The notes beneath the pieces were generated by a model, which saw nothing but the letters and a program-made list of their open reading frames with translations, ran no database searches and was not told the DNA's origin. Below, piece after piece: positions 43,737 to 53,514 of a stretch of 64,000 nucleotides of DNA. Every line of letters starts with the position of its first letter. Within the stretch, counting starts at the first letter, position 1. Location of the stretch: NCBI RefSeq assembly GCF_002843235.3, contig NZ_CP031123.2, positions 1,550,001-1,614,000 on the forward strand. The letters are read 5' to 3'. Origin of the DNA: Providencia huaxiensis (GTDB lineage: Bacteria; Pseudomonadota; Gammaproteobacteria; Enterobacterales; Enterobacteriaceae). A program made the translations under genes and the position numbers.

Positions 43737-43772
43737 AAAAGGACAAGTGTTAAAATACCCACTTGCCCTTTT
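43737..43772 (+). terminator. Terminator after the monooxygenase gene
   Basis: AAAAGGACAAGTG pairs with CACTTGCCCTTTT with one mismatch, and the T run closes the stem. This shields tus from upstream transcription. Confidence 0.7.
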
Positions 43773-43832
43773 AAGCTTCGTTTTATTATTGATAAGCTCG
43801 ATAGTTAATGGTAATTATAATTATCACCCATT

Positions 43833-43849
43833 TGAATGTTGTAACTAAA
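43833..43849 (+). other. Ter site overlapping the tus start codon
   Basis: TGAATGTTGTAACTAAA matches the enterobacterial Ter consensus (A-G-n-A-T-G-T-T-G-T-A-A-C-T-A-A-A) at all but the first fixed base. It keeps the G whose complementary C flips into Tus to lock it. In this orientation forks moving rightward are stopped. Its last base is the A of the tus ATG, so bound Tus should repress its own gene, as TerB does in E. coli. Confidence 0.93.
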
Positions 43850-44766
43850 TGACTATAAAACAAGATTTGATTGATACGTTCAATGAATTGGAGTCACGGA
43901 TAAACCAATTTAGCCTCTTGCTGCTGGAACAATCAAAACAGGTTCCATTTACAGCCCATGTATTTCAATTACCTTCAGTTATTAAAGGTGAGGAAAATAA
44001 TGAAATAGAACAAATTTCAGTACATACACTAGCGGGTCATGATGCTGTGAGTGAAGCAATAAAGTTAATTAACTTATTATTTTTGCAGAATAAATCCGAA
44101 GAAATTAGCAATAAAGCCGCTATCCGCTTACCTGGCGTTATATGTATACAAACTCATTTGCAGACATATCGTGACTTTAATTCGTTAATATTAAAGATCA
44201 ATGAGTTAAAGATGCATATAAAGGCAATTGTCACACAAGTGAATGAACCTCATCGATTCGACTTTATCCGTGACAGTTTACACGGACTGCTGACATTAAA
44301 TACCTATCGTACCCTCACCTCATTGGTTGATATCGATACAGTTAATTTTGGCTGGGCGAATAAAAAAGTTATCAATAAAGTGACCAAAAATACAGTACTA
44401 GACCGTTTACAAGCAAGTATAGATAGTGGCCGTTGCCCTCTTCATTTACCTAAAGAACATTGGCTTTTACAACTGGAAAATGAAATTCGGTTAATTGATT
44501 CCCTACCTCATAATGCGGTTTTGAAAACTCAACGCCCTGTAAAAGTTCAGCCAATAGCTCGAGTGTGGGATAAAGAGCAACAGAAACAAACGCAGTTTGC
44601 CTGTGCAACACCTTTATTCGTTTTTGCGCTCGAAAAAACAGTAGCAGAAATTAAAATCGGTGAGCTCCCCGATTACCATGCAAATAACATTGCTATTCGT
44701 AATCGACCTAAAGCAAAACAGGTTGAATTATTAATTCCTCGATTAAATTTGTATATTGAACGCTAA
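43849..44766 (+). CDS. tus: DNA replication terminus site-binding protein Tus
   Basis: The 305-residue protein aligns with E. coli Tus along its length. Shared blocks include KAAIRLPGVICIQT, LLTLNTYRTLTSLVD, NFGWANKKVINK, the DNA-contacting RPVKVQPIARVW, and the C-terminal ELLIPRLNLYIE. It binds Ter sites as a monomer and blocks DnaB from one side. The start codon lies at the edge of a Ter site. fumC follows convergently, the E. coli arrangement. Confidence 0.96.
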   Translation: MTIKQDLIDTFNELESRINQFSLLLLEQSKQVPFTAHVFQLPSVIKGEENNEIEQISVHTLAGHDAVSEAIKLINLLFLQNKSEEISNKAAIRLPGVICIQTHLQTYRDFNSLILKINELKMHIKAIVTQVNEPHRFDFIRDSLHGLLTLNTYRTLTSLVDIDTVNFGWANKKVINKVTKNTVLDRLQASIDSGRCPLHLPKEHWLLQLENEIRLIDSLPHNAVLKTQRPVKVQPIARVWDKEQQKQTQFACATPLFVFALEKTVAEIKIGELPDYHANNIAIRNRPKAKQVELLIPRLNLYIER

Positions 44767-44799
44767 AAAAACACCCATCTGTAAAACAGTATGGGTGTT
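44763..44799 (-). terminator. Terminator between convergent tus and fumC
   Basis: AACACCCAT (44770-44778) is inverted at 44791-44799 with an inner CTGT/ACAG pair. On the minus strand a T7 run follows, so it ends fumC transcription. Confidence 0.85.
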
Positions 44800-44825
44800 A
44801 TATAAAGCCAGTTTAATAAGCTAGC

Positions 44826-46223
44826 TTAAGATTTCATGCTGCCAACCATATCTTCTGGACGAACCCAATCATTGAACTGTTCTTCAGTTAAATAGTTTAG
44901 TTTCAGTGCAGATTCTTTCAGCGTCAGCCCTTCTTTGTGTGCTTTTTTAGCAATTTCTGCCGCTTTATCGTACCCGATGTGGGTATTTAAAGCAGTTACT
45001 AACATTAACGATTCATGAAGTAATTTCTCAATGCGCTCACGATTTGGTTCAATTCCAATCGCACAGTGCTCATTAAAGCTACGCATACCATCAGCTAACA
45101 AGCGAACAGATTGTAAGAAATTATCAATTAGCATTGGGCGGAATACATTCAGCTCAAAATTACCTGAAGCCCCACCAATGTTCACAGCAACATCGTTCCC
45201 CATCACTTGAGCACATAACATTGTCAATGCTTCACACTGTGTCGGGTTAACTTTACCTGGCATGATTGAACTGCCTGGCTCATTTTCTGGGATAGATATT
45301 TCACCAATACCGCAGCGAGGACCAGATGCTAACCACCTTACATCATTCGCAATTTTCATTAGAGAAGCGGCTAAACCTTTTAAAGCACCGTGTGCGTGCA
45401 CAAGGCTATCACAAGTTGCTAATGCTTCAAATTTGTTCGGAGCTGTAATAAATGGCTGGCCGGTTAATTCTGCAATTTTTTTCGCAACACGAACGGCATA
45501 CTCTGGATGAGTATTTAAACCGGTCCCTACTGCTGTACCACCTAACGCTAATTCACACACATGTGGAACTGCGTTTTCAATGTGTTTTTCACTATGCGCT
45601 AACATTGCAGCCCAACCAGAAATTTCTTGGCCTAGCGTCAGCGGAGTTGCATCTTGTAAGTGAGTACGACCGATTTTTACGATATCTTTAAATTCTTTCG
45701 CTTTTGCATCTAACGTTTGATGCAAAATTTTCAGTTCAGGGAGAAGATGTTCGCGGATTGCGACGACCGCAGCAACGTGCATTGCCGTTGGGAAAACATC
45801 ATTTGAACTTTGACTTTTATTCACATCATCATTAGGGTGAATAAGACGATCGTTACCACGTTGGCCACCGAGAATTTCGCTACCACGGTTAGCTAAAACC
45901 TCGTTCATGTTCATGTTACTTTGTGTACCAGAACCTGTTTGCCAAATAGCAAGAGGAAATTCCGTTGGATGTTTACCAGCTAAAACTTCGTCAGCGGCAG
46001 CAATGATTGCATCGCCGCGCTCTTTAGCTAATAATCCGAGATCCATATTGACACTAGCAGCGGCTTTTTTTGTGATAGCGAGTGCGTGAATCAACGCAAC
46101 AGGCATTTTTTCTACAGATATACGGAAATGTTCTAAAGAACGCTGCGTTTGCGCGCCCCACAATTGGTCAGCAGGTACTTCAATTGGTCCCATTGAGTCT
46201 TTTTCAATGCGAGTGGCTGCCAT
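44826..46223 (-). CDS. fumC: Class II fumarate hydratase FumC
   Basis: FumC interconverts fumarate and malate without an iron-sulfur cluster and supports the TCA cycle under oxidative or iron-poor conditions. From ATG 46223, with AAGGAG upstream, the protein has 465 residues. The superfamily signature [11 protein letters not shown] is present, together with the substrate motifs [18 protein letters not shown] and [10 protein letters not shown]. The frame runs on to 46325, but those 34 residues lie upstream of the good ribosome-binding site. manA is divergent, as in E. coli. Confidence 0.97.
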   Translation of the reverse strand: MAATRIEKDSMGPIEVPADQLWGAQTQRSLEHFRISVEKMPVALIHALAITKKAAASVNMDLGLLAKERGDAIIAAADEVLAGKHPTEFPLAIWQTGSGTQSNMNMNEVLANRGSEILGGQRGNDRLIHPNDDVNKSQSSNDVFPTAMHVAAVVAIREHLLPELKILHQTLDAKAKEFKDIVKIGRTHLQDATPLTLGQEISGWAAMLAHSEKHIENAVPHVCELALGGTAVGTGLNTHPEYAVRVAKKIAELTGQPFITAPNKFEALATCDSLVHAHGALKGLAASLMKIANDVRWLASGPRCGIGEISIPENEPGSSIMPGKVNPTQCEALTMLCAQVMGNDVAVNIGGASGNFELNVFRPMLIDNFLQSVRLLADGMRSFNEHCAIGIEPNRERIEKLLHESLMLVTALNTHIGYDKAAEIAKKAHKEGLTLKESALKLNYLTEEQFNDWVRPEDMVGSMKS

Positions 46224-46402
46224 TACTATCTCCTTAGGTACATACACAGAATAATTGATTTTAGAATCATCTGCTTGCAGGTAAGCAAATAACCGAGCAG
46301 TATAATGCCACAAATTGAATTTCATTTATGAGACTTGGTCGAGCTTATTGTATTGTAGTGAAAAGGAAATCAGTTGATTTTTATGAAAAAGAGAATTTTG
46401 CT

Positions 46403-47578
46403 ATGCTGAAAATGATAAACAAAGTCCAAAACTATGACTGGGGCAGTAAAACGGCCCTGACTAAGTTATATGGGATTTCAAACCCCGATAACTTACCAAT
46501 GGCTGAACTTTGGATGGGGGCTCATCCAAAAGCAAGCTCCGAAGTTCTCGATACGGAAAAAAATCAAAGTATTCCACTTAATGTCTTAATTGATAGCGAT
46601 CCTGAAGCTTATTTAGGTCAACATGTTGCACAGACGTATCATCGTTTACCTTATTTATTTAAGGTGTTATGTGCTGCTCAACCGTTGTCTGTTCAGGTGC
46701 ATCCAAACAAAACTTATGCTGAAGTTGGTTTCGCCAAAGAAAATTCAGCAGGGATCCCTTTAGATTCCCCAATACGTAATTATAAAGATGATAACCACAA
46801 ACCTGAACTGATCTTCGCATTAACACCTTTTAAAGCGATGAATGCCTTTCGCCCACTAAATGAAATCGCTCAGCTTCTGGATTTTGTTTCTGCTGCCCAT
46901 CCTGATATTCAGTTATTTGTTCAGGACCCCACTGAAGAAAAATTATCACGTTTATTTGCACAAATTCTTAACCTAATGGGTGAACAAAAAGATTTAGCAC
47001 TTGGTGTATTAAAAGCAGCATTGAACAGCCGACAAGGTGAACCATGGAACTCAATAAAGCAAATGGTTAGTCTGTATCCTGAAGATAATGGGTTATTTAC
47101 CCCTCTTCTTCTTAACATCGTTGAATTAGAACCTGGTGAAGCGATGTTTTTATATGCCAGAACGCCACATGCTTATCTAGAAGGTGTCGGGTTAGAGGTT
47201 ATGGCAAATTCAGATAATGTACTGCGTGCAGGGTTAACAAATAAGCATATAGATATTCCAGAGTTGATTGCGAATATTGACTTTAAGCCTACGTTTGCAA
47301 AGGATTTATTGAACACCCCCGAAAAATCTGGAAATATCTGGAAATATAATATTCCAGTAGAAGATTTTGCATTTAATATATATTCTATAAGCCACTCGGA
47401 AGTTGTGCTATCTAATAATAGTGCCTCAATTTTGTTCTGCATTGAAGGCCAGTTAGTTCTGCATTCAAGTAATGATGAAATATGCGTTAATTCAGGTGAG
47501 TCTGTATTCTTACCTGCTTATGAGAAAAGCATAACCATTAATGGCAGTGGTAAACTAGCCCGAGTATTTAACAAATAG
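46403..47578 (+). CDS. manA: Mannose-6-phosphate isomerase
   Basis: The 391-residue type I enzyme interconverts fructose 6-phosphate and mannose 6-phosphate, linking mannose use with GDP-mannose supply. Zinc-binding motifs are visible: QVHPNKTYAE (Gln and His), KPELIFAL (Glu) and TPHAYLEGVGLEVMANSDNVLR, cited here by the parts PHAYLEG and MANSDNVLR, which supply the last His. ATG 46403 matches the family start MLKMINKVQNYDWG. The frame is open to 46328 without a better start. Confidence 0.95.
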   Translation: MLKMINKVQNYDWGSKTALTKLYGISNPDNLPMAELWMGAHPKASSEVLDTEKNQSIPLNVLIDSDPEAYLGQHVAQTYHRLPYLFKVLCAAQPLSVQVHPNKTYAEVGFAKENSAGIPLDSPIRNYKDDNHKPELIFALTPFKAMNAFRPLNEIAQLLDFVSAAHPDIQLFVQDPTEEKLSRLFAQILNLMGEQKDLALGVLKAALNSRQGEPWNSIKQMVSLYPEDNGLFTPLLLNIVELEPGEAMFLYARTPHAYLEGVGLEVMANSDNVLRAGLTNKHIDIPELIANIDFKPTFAKDLLNTPEKSGNIWKYNIPVEDFAFNIYSISHSEVVLSNNSASILFCIEGQLVLHSSNDEICVNSGESVFLPAYEKSITINGSGKLARVFNK

Positions 47579-47684
47579 TGTCATATTCTGTATTTAACCG
47601 TCTTTATTGCATGAAGATGGTTACTTAAAACTTTTATAAATTTATAAGTACGGCAATAACGTACTGAAAGGATGGATGTTTATA

Positions 47685-49328
47685 ATGAAAAAGTCATTAG
47701 TCGCGGTTGGTGTTATTGTTGCTCTAGGTGCAGTGTGGACCGGTGCTTCATGGTATACAGGTTCTAAAGTAAAAGATGAACTTGATAGAGTAATCCTCAA
47801 AACCAACGATTTTTTTGCTGTAAATGTGCCTGAGTCGGGTTTGAACTTTAAAGTAGAAAATTATGAAAAAGGCGTATTTTCATCTAAAGCAGATATTGTA
47901 ATCACCTCTGCAGACTCAGTCTCACCAGACGACTCCATTGTATTCAAAACGAATATTGATCATGGCCCATTCCCATTATCACAAGTTGCTAAGTTTAATT
48001 TATTACCTAAATTAGCAGCAACACAAATTGAATTAGCTAATAACGCAACCACAAAAGAATTGTTTGAAGCAACACAAGGTAAACCTTTTGTTCATGGTTC
48101 CGCTGTTATTGGCTATAGCAAAAGTATTGATACCAGCTTAGAACTGATCCCTATCGAATATAAGAAAGATGATGTTTCATTATCATTCAGTGGTTCGAAG
48201 TTCGATGTATCAACAACCTCTGACCTTGCTGCTGTAGATGCAACTTTAGTGACGGATAATTTAGTTATTGGTAAAAAAGATAACTCTGAATCCATGACTT
48301 TAAAAGGTTTAAAATTAGTCTCTAATGTAGAAAAGTCACAATATGGCTTCTACACTGGAACCCAGTCATTTGTTATTGCGGATACAGATTTCAACATCCC
48401 TGAAACCAAATTCTCTTTTAAAGATTTCAAAATTTCAAGTGATACCTCTATTACTGGCGAAGATGTAAAAGGAAATATTTCTTATAGCATCGCTGATTTA
48501 AAAGCATTAGAGCAAAACTTAGGTTCTGGCGAATTAACTGTTGCTATTGAAAAATTAGATGCTAAAGCATTAGGTAAATTCGTTGAACAATATAATGAAG
48601 CTTTAGCGCAAGGTTTAGCTAGCGGAGATCCTACTGAAGCTACAGAGCGTTTAGCAATGGAGATGATGTCTACAACATTACCAGAGCTAATGAAAAGCAA
48701 GCCTGTATTTACGGTTAGCCCTTTCTACTGGAAAAATGAAGCTGGCCAAAGCTCAGTTGACCTAAACATCACATTCAATAAATGGAACCAAGACGAAATG
48801 ACTGCGTTAGCAATGTCTAACAAAGTTGATGAAGCTATCAAGCAACTCATTACGTCTTTCGATTTCAATTTAAAACTGAATAAACCAATGATGATCGAAT
48901 CAATGACTCAAGCAATGATTATTGATCAAGGTGTACCAGTTGATGCAGAAGCTAAAAAAGAAATGAAAGGCATGATCACTTCTGAGTTTGAAGGTGTTCA
49001 GCAAATGCTGACTTCAGATATGTTCTCTTCTCCATTTGAAGAAATGTTTATGACTGATGAAGAACGTGCTGAAAAAGCTAAGCAGAAAAAATCACCGTGG
49101 ATGATTGATAGCGAAAATGACTTAACTATGACTATCAAATTTGCAGGTAATGACCTGACATTCAATAATGATAAATATACCTTAGCTGAATTCCTCACTA
49201 AGATGAAAATGATGTCTAGCCCAGAAGATGCATTAGAATATGAAGCTGTACCTGCTCCAGACGCAGAGCCAGCACCAGAAATGGAAGTTGAGCCTGAGTT
49301 AGCTCCACAAGAAGCACCAGCTAACTAA
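47685..49328 (+). CDS. ydgA: YdgA family protein (DUF945)
   Basis: From ATG 47685 the protein has 547 residues with an N-terminal signal anchor (KSLVAVGVIVALGAVWTGASW) and a long DUF945 body, predicted periplasmic. An acidic Pro/Glu/Ala-rich tail closes it (APDAEPAPEMEVEPELAP). The family is widespread in gammaproteobacteria and the function is not established. ATG 47676 is also in frame but sits too close to the AAGGA box. manA is upstream, as in E. coli. Confidence 0.9.
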   Translation: MKKSLVAVGVIVALGAVWTGASWYTGSKVKDELDRVILKTNDFFAVNVPESGLNFKVENYEKGVFSSKADIVITSADSVSPDDSIVFKTNIDHGPFPLSQVAKFNLLPKLAATQIELANNATTKELFEATQGKPFVHGSAVIGYSKSIDTSLELIPIEYKKDDVSLSFSGSKFDVSTTSDLAAVDATLVTDNLVIGKKDNSESMTLKGLKLVSNVEKSQYGFYTGTQSFVIADTDFNIPETKFSFKDFKISSDTSITGEDVKGNISYSIADLKALEQNLGSGELTVAIEKLDAKALGKFVEQYNEALAQGLASGDPTEATERLAMEMMSTTLPELMKSKPVFTVSPFYWKNEAGQSSVDLNITFNKWNQDEMTALAMSNKVDEAIKQLITSFDFNLKLNKPMMIESMTQAMIIDQGVPVDAEAKKEMKGMITSEFEGVQQMLTSDMFSSPFEEMFMTDEERAEKAKQKKSPWMIDSENDLTMTIKFAGNDLTFNNDKYTLAEFLTKMKMMSSPEDALEYEAVPAPDAEPAPEMEVEPELAPQEAPAN

Positions 49329-49353
49329 TTTGACTCAATACCATCTAGTGACG

Positions 49354-49383
49354 AAAGCCAGTTAATATTAGCTGGCTTTTTTA
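49354..49383 (+). terminator. Terminator after ydgA
   Basis: AAAGCCAG (49354-49361) pairs with CTGGCTTT (49372-49379), then more T residues follow (TTTATT). Confidence 0.88.
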
Positions 49384-49522
49384 TTACACCACGAAATAAA
49401 CGTGATATATATCACAATATTAATGTAATAATTAATCTCGTTTCACATTTTTCGTGATTCGTAATTGCCTTTAATGAAATAAAAGTCAAAATAAGGATAG
49501 AAAATAGATAAAGGATCATTCC

Positions 49523-50524
49523 GTGATTAATACACATTTACCTTTAACCGATTTACACCGCCACCTCGATGGCAATATTCGTCCAGAAACGATCCTCTCC
49601 TTAGCAGAACAGCATCATATTCAATTACCTGCTACAGAGATTGAAGCATTGCGCCCTCACGTCCAGATTATAGGACAAGAAGCTGACTTAGTTGGTTTTT
49701 TAGCAAAGCTAGATTGGGGAGTCGCTGTTTTAGCTGATTTGGACGCCTGTCGCCGTGTCGCGCTTGAGAATGTTGAAGATGCCTTTAATGCTGGTATCGA
49801 TTACGCAGAGCTACGTTTCTCTCCTTACTATATGGCGATGAAGCACCAATTGCCTGTTGAAGGTGTAGTTGAAGCCATTGTTGATGGTGTACGTGCAGGG
49901 TGCCAACAATTTGATATTAAAATTAATTTAATTGGTATTTTAAGCCGCACTTTTGGCCAACAAGCCTGTACAGCTGAGCTGCAAGGATTATTAGCGCATC
50001 GAGATCATTTATGCGCATTAGATTTAGCAGGAGATGAGCTCGGATTCCCTGGAGAGCTCTTTGAGTCACATTTTATTAAAGCTAGAGATACTGGGTTAAA
50101 TATTACTGTTCATGCAGGTGAAGCGGCTGGAGCAGACAGTATTTGGCATGCTATTAAGGTATTAGGCGCACAACGAATTGGTCATGGCGTTAAAGCTATA
50201 GAAGACCCTGCTCTAATTGAGTATTTAGTAAAACATCAAATTGGCATGGAAAGCTGTTTAACGTCGAATATTCAAACAAGTACAGTTCCATCCTTAGCTC
50301 AACACCCATTGAAAACCTTTTTACAACAAGGTGTTATGGCTTCAATTAATACAGATGACCCAGCAGTTCAAGGTATTGAGTTACGCCATGAATATGAAGT
50401 GGCTGCCCCACAAGCTGGTTTAACGGCAGCAGAAATAGAACAAGCACAACGAAATGGTCTGAGTATGGCATTTTTATCGGATAGTGAGAAAAAAGTGCTC
50501 TTACATAAAGCTGCTACTCGTTAA
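49523..50524 (+). CDS. add: Adenosine deaminase
   Basis: The 333-residue enzyme deaminates adenosine and deoxyadenosine to inosine in purine salvage. Zinc and catalytic motifs are H-R-H near residues 12-14 ([10 protein letters not shown]), VHAGEAAG with the His and catalytic Glu near 197-200, GHGVKAIED, and SINTDDPAV with the paired Asp near 278-279. The start codon is GTG at 49523, supported by AAAGGA seven bases upstream and by the family start. Confidence 0.97.
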   Translation: MINTHLPLTDLHRHLDGNIRPETILSLAEQHHIQLPATEIEALRPHVQIIGQEADLVGFLAKLDWGVAVLADLDACRRVALENVEDAFNAGIDYAELRFSPYYMAMKHQLPVEGVVEAIVDGVRAGCQQFDIKINLIGILSRTFGQQACTAELQGLLAHRDHLCALDLAGDELGFPGELFESHFIKARDTGLNITVHAGEAAGADSIWHAIKVLGAQRIGHGVKAIEDPALIEYLVKHQIGMESCLTSNIQTSTVPSLAQHPLKTFLQQGVMASINTDDPAVQGIELRHEYEVAAPQAGLTAAEIEQAQRNGLSMAFLSDSEKKVLLHKAATR

Positions 50525-50536
50525 TTTAAATTTCTT

Positions 50537-50568
50537 AAGGGCATTTGTTAGAATGCCCTTTTAAATTT
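50537..50568 (+). terminator. Terminator after add
   Basis: AAGGGCATT (50537-50545) pairs with AATGCCCTT (50552-50560), followed by TTAAATTTT. Confidence 0.88.
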
Positions 50569-50694
50569 TCAAGCCACTTTCCTATATTATTGTATTTCTA
50601 CGTTTATACACAGACACACGACTCTCCTTTACTAGCTCACTTTCTGTATTCAATGTACAAGTACAGTTGTTAATTTAGCGATTATTAAACCCAC

Positions 50695-50711
50695 TGTATG
50701 TTGTAACTAAA
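50695..50711 (+). other. Second Ter site
   Basis: TGTATGTTGTAACTAAA carries the full Ter core with the lock G at its second position. It has the same orientation as the Ter site at tus, so it also stops rightward forks and lets leftward forks pass. It lies in the noncoding gap between add and the convergent transporter gene. Confidence 0.92.
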
Positions 50712-50745
50712 TATAGCTAATCCTATAAATCAATAGCAAAAATAT

Positions 50746-50766
50746 GAGGGGGTACTAATCCCCCTC
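50746..50766 (-). terminator. Terminator of the YfeH-like transporter gene
   Basis: GAGGGGG (50746-50752) pairs with CCCCCTC (50760-50766). On the minus strand the stem is followed by a short T5 run. Confidence 0.8.
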
Positions 50767-50779
50767 AATCTTAGAATAC

Positions 50780-51769
50780 TTATTTCATCGATAACCGTTT
50801 AGCATAGCGCTGAGCAAGTACAGCGCTGACCATCAGTTGTATTTGGTGAAAGATCATCAATGGCAATAAAATAACCCCCACTGTCGCAGCAGGAAACAAC
50901 ACATTCGCCATTGGGACTCCATTAGCTAAACTCTTTTTCGAACCACAAAACACAATGGTAATTTCATCTTCTTTGCTAAAACCTAACAACCGTGCAGCCA
51001 ACGTATTAAATACAATGATAATAAATAAGATAACGCAAGTGACAACCACAATCATAAATAGTGAAAATGCGTCTATTTTCTGCCAAATCCCCTCTACCAC
51101 CGCTTCACTGAATGCCACATAAACGACCAATAATATTGAAGACCGGTCAGTCATATTAACTAATTTGCGATTACGGTTTATCCAATTGGCAATCAGCGGC
51201 CGAGATAAATGCCCCACAATAAATGGCAGCATCAATTGCATTAGAATGGAGCCTATCGCATTAAGCGTATCCATGGCTTGGCTGCCATCAGCATCCATCA
51301 ATAAGCCCACTAAGATTGGCGAAAGAAAAACCCCAAGAATACTCGACGCCGATGCACTACAAATAGCTGCAGCAATATTCCCCCCCGCTACCGATGTGAA
51401 TGCAATGGCTGACTGTACAGTTGCAGGTAAAGCACATAGGTATAAAAAGCCCATATATACAGTGGGTGACATCCATTTCGGAACAATCACGGCAAGCCCT
51501 AGGCCTACGATAGGAAATACAATGAATGTACTCGCAAAAACCAAGAGATGTAGGCGCCAGTGCCCTATCCCCGCCATGATTGATTCACGAGATAATTTAG
51601 CCCCATGCATAAAGAACAATAATGCAATTGCAGCAGTCGTTAAATATTGAAACGCCGTTTTTATATCGCCTTCACAAGGAAAAAGACTGGCTAGAATGAC
51701 AACGCCAATCATGATAAGTAAAAATGGGTCTATTCTCAGTTTAGCTAGCAAATTCATTCGATTATCCAT
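50780..51769 (-). CDS. Bile acid:sodium symporter family transporter (YfeH-like)
   Basis: The 329-residue protein has nine or ten hydrophobic helices and the SBF/YfeH-type pattern: LLFFMHGAKLSRESI, CALPATVQSAIAFTSVAGGN and GSKKSLANGVPMANVLFP. The repeated small-residue and Gln/Asn positions are those of the sodium sites and crossing helices in this fold. Members move bile acids or other organic anions, and the substrate here is unknown. It is inserted between add and ydgJ, which are close neighbours in E. coli. Confidence 0.87.
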   Translation of the reverse strand: MDNRMNLLAKLRIDPFLLIMIGVVILASLFPCEGDIKTAFQYLTTAAIALLFFMHGAKLSRESIMAGIGHWRLHLLVFASTFIVFPIVGLGLAVIVPKWMSPTVYMGFLYLCALPATVQSAIAFTSVAGGNIAAAICSASASSILGVFLSPILVGLLMDADGSQAMDTLNAIGSILMQLMLPFIVGHLSRPLIANWINRNRKLVNMTDRSSILLVVYVAFSEAVVEGIWQKIDAFSLFMIVVVTCVILFIIIVFNTLAARLLGFSKEDEITIVFCGSKKSLANGVPMANVLFPAATVGVILLPLMIFHQIQLMVSAVLAQRYAKRLSMK

Positions 51770-51776
51770 AATAAAA

Positions 51777-51795
51777 GCCAGTTATATTAACTGGC
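51777..51795 (-). terminator. Hairpin between ydgJ and the YfeH-like gene
   Basis: GCCAGTTA (51777-51784) is inverted perfectly at 51788-51795 with a 3-nt loop. A short T run follows on the minus strand, so it ends ydgJ transcripts. Confidence 0.7.
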
Positions 51796-51817
51796 CTTAT
51801 AGTGAGCGTTGATGACA

Positions 51818-52861
51818 TTAAAAGATTGCTTCAATTGTCCGTTTTTCTTTTGCCGAACGTATACCTGCTTCAATAAGTTTCATAATATCTATCGCTTCGC
51901 TCGGGGTGACAGGATTTGGTTTACCATGGCGAATCGCATCATATATCCCTTGATAATAACCACCATAATTTCCGCGTTGGTTTGGCCAAGATTGTGTTAT
52001 AAGCTCATCACCTTGTGACAGCGTCACATTACCCATGTTGGTATCAATTCCCCAATCAGCCCCTTCTGGACGTTGGCCGCTCTTTAAGCAGTCTTCTTGG
52101 GTGTCTAAACCATATTTAACATAGCTACCATTCATACCATGAATAACATATATCGGCGTTGGTGCAGCGGCTAATGTTGTTGCATGTAATACCACTTTTT
52201 TATCTGCATACTGCAAAACAGCATGAAAGTAATCCACTGCCTGTGCATTAGGGCGGATCATGGCAAGATCAACGTTGATCCCTAAAGGCCTACCAAAATA
52301 TTGCAAGACTTGGTCTAACAAATGTGGCCCTAAGTCGTACCAAATACCGGCTCCGGGTATATCGGCTTCACGCCAACGTTGCCTAACTAGCGGCCGATAA
52401 CGGTCAAAATGGGATTCATAGTATTTAATATCCCCTAGCTTACCTTCTTCTAAGATCTTTTTAACGGTTAAAAAACCTGAATCCCATCGACGGTTATGAT
52501 AAACCGACAGTAGTTTTCCAACTTGCTCCGCTTGTTGTTTTAATTGCTCTGCCTGTGAGACATCTAACGTAAAGGGTTTATCAACAACTACATGTTTTCC
52601 AGCTGCCAATGCCGCTTGTGCAAGGGGGAAGTGAGTATCATTAGGTGTAGGAATGACAACTAATTCGATATCTTTATCCGCAAAAACAGCTTCTGGAGAT
52701 GCAGCAACATGAATATTTGGCCAATCTGCCTTAACCTTATTGGGGTCACTGCTAGAAATCGTTGCCAAATCATACCCTTCTAAAATACCAAGGAAAGGTG
52801 CATGAAATGTTTTGCTTGCATAGCCATATCCGATGATCGCGACTTTAATTGGTTTAGACAT
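51818..52861 (-). CDS. ydgJ: Gfo/Idh/MocA family oxidoreductase YdgJ
   Basis: The 347-residue NAD(P)-dependent enzyme has a Rossmann N-terminus (IKVAIIGYGYASKTFHAPF). The dinucleotide-domain motif VVDKPFTLD with the catalytic-type E/D-K-P follows, and then the second-domain block GAGIWYDLGPHLLDQVL. Substrates in this family are sugars or cyclitols; that of YdgJ is not known. It lies divergent from ydgK. Confidence 0.93.
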   Translation of the reverse strand: MSKPIKVAIIGYGYASKTFHAPFLGILEGYDLATISSSDPNKVKADWPNIHVAASPEAVFADKDIELVVIPTPNDTHFPLAQAALAAGKHVVVDKPFTLDVSQAEQLKQQAEQVGKLLSVYHNRRWDSGFLTVKKILEEGKLGDIKYYESHFDRYRPLVRQRWREADIPGAGIWYDLGPHLLDQVLQYFGRPLGINVDLAMIRPNAQAVDYFHAVLQYADKKVVLHATTLAAAPTPIYVIHGMNGSYVKYGLDTQEDCLKSGQRPEGADWGIDTNMGNVTLSQGDELITQSWPNQRGNYGGYYQGIYDAIRHGKPNPVTPSEAIDIMKLIEAGIRSAKEKRTIEAIF

Positions 52862-52989
52862 TTAGACCTCATACAACGATGAACACAAGTGGAGATAAAA
52901 AGTACCATCAGAAGGAATGAAATGGCAAATAAATCTATGATAGGATTGTAAATTGTCCAGCGATTTTGCCAAAATGGGTTTTATTAATT

Positions 52990-53430
52990 ATGACTTCAGT
53001 TTATGACGCTAACCGCATCACTGGCTGGCTATTAGTTCCAGCAATCTATTTGTTATTAACCTTTTTAGCTGTTTGCAGTATGACTGTCATGTATTGCATT
53101 AAATTTTATGAGATTGTCACGACTGTTGACCATTGGACACGTTTTATTCCTGCCGCTTGGTATTTGTCATTCGCCATTGCTATTGGGATGACTATTTTCA
53201 GTATCCATGTGTTGCAACTGATGTTTTCTCGTTCAAAACATTTCCCTCGCCGTTTTATTATTTGGCTGCTTATTTTATTATTATTAGGCATAAAAACCTT
53301 CGCTTTTTCACCTATTGACGATGAAACCGCTTTGCAAGTCCTTGCATGGCCTTTAATTGGCGCGGGTTTCTTTGTCCCTTATTTCAAGCGTTCCCAACGT
53401 GTAAAAATGACTTTCACACAAGATCGATAA
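52990..53430 (+). CDS. ydgK: YdgK inner-membrane protein (DUF2569)
   Basis: From ATG 52990 (MTSVYDANRITGWL) the 146-residue protein has four hydrophobic segments and the DUF2569 layout with a conserved G-W-L-L-V-P-A start. It precedes rsxA as in E. coli and may be transcribed with the Rsx operon across an 84-bp gap. Function is unknown. The reading frame is open to an earlier start at 52966 without support. Confidence 0.87.
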   Translation: MTSVYDANRITGWLLVPAIYLLLTFLAVCSMTVMYCIKFYEIVTTVDHWTRFIPAAWYLSFAIAIGMTIFSIHVLQLMFSRSKHFPRRFIIWLLILLLLGIKTFAFSPIDDETALQVLAWPLIGAGFFVPYFKRSQRVKMTFTQDR

Positions 53431-53514
53431 GCATCATATAAATTGCTTGATATCATAATGATAGTTTAACTGGCTGCGGCCAGTTTTTGTTCTTTTTTCA
53501 TTTCAGGCAATAGC

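Noticed and set aside
45262..45510. An 82-codon plus-strand frame opposite fumC
   Set aside because: It is antisense to a highly conserved enzyme gene and has no start signal.
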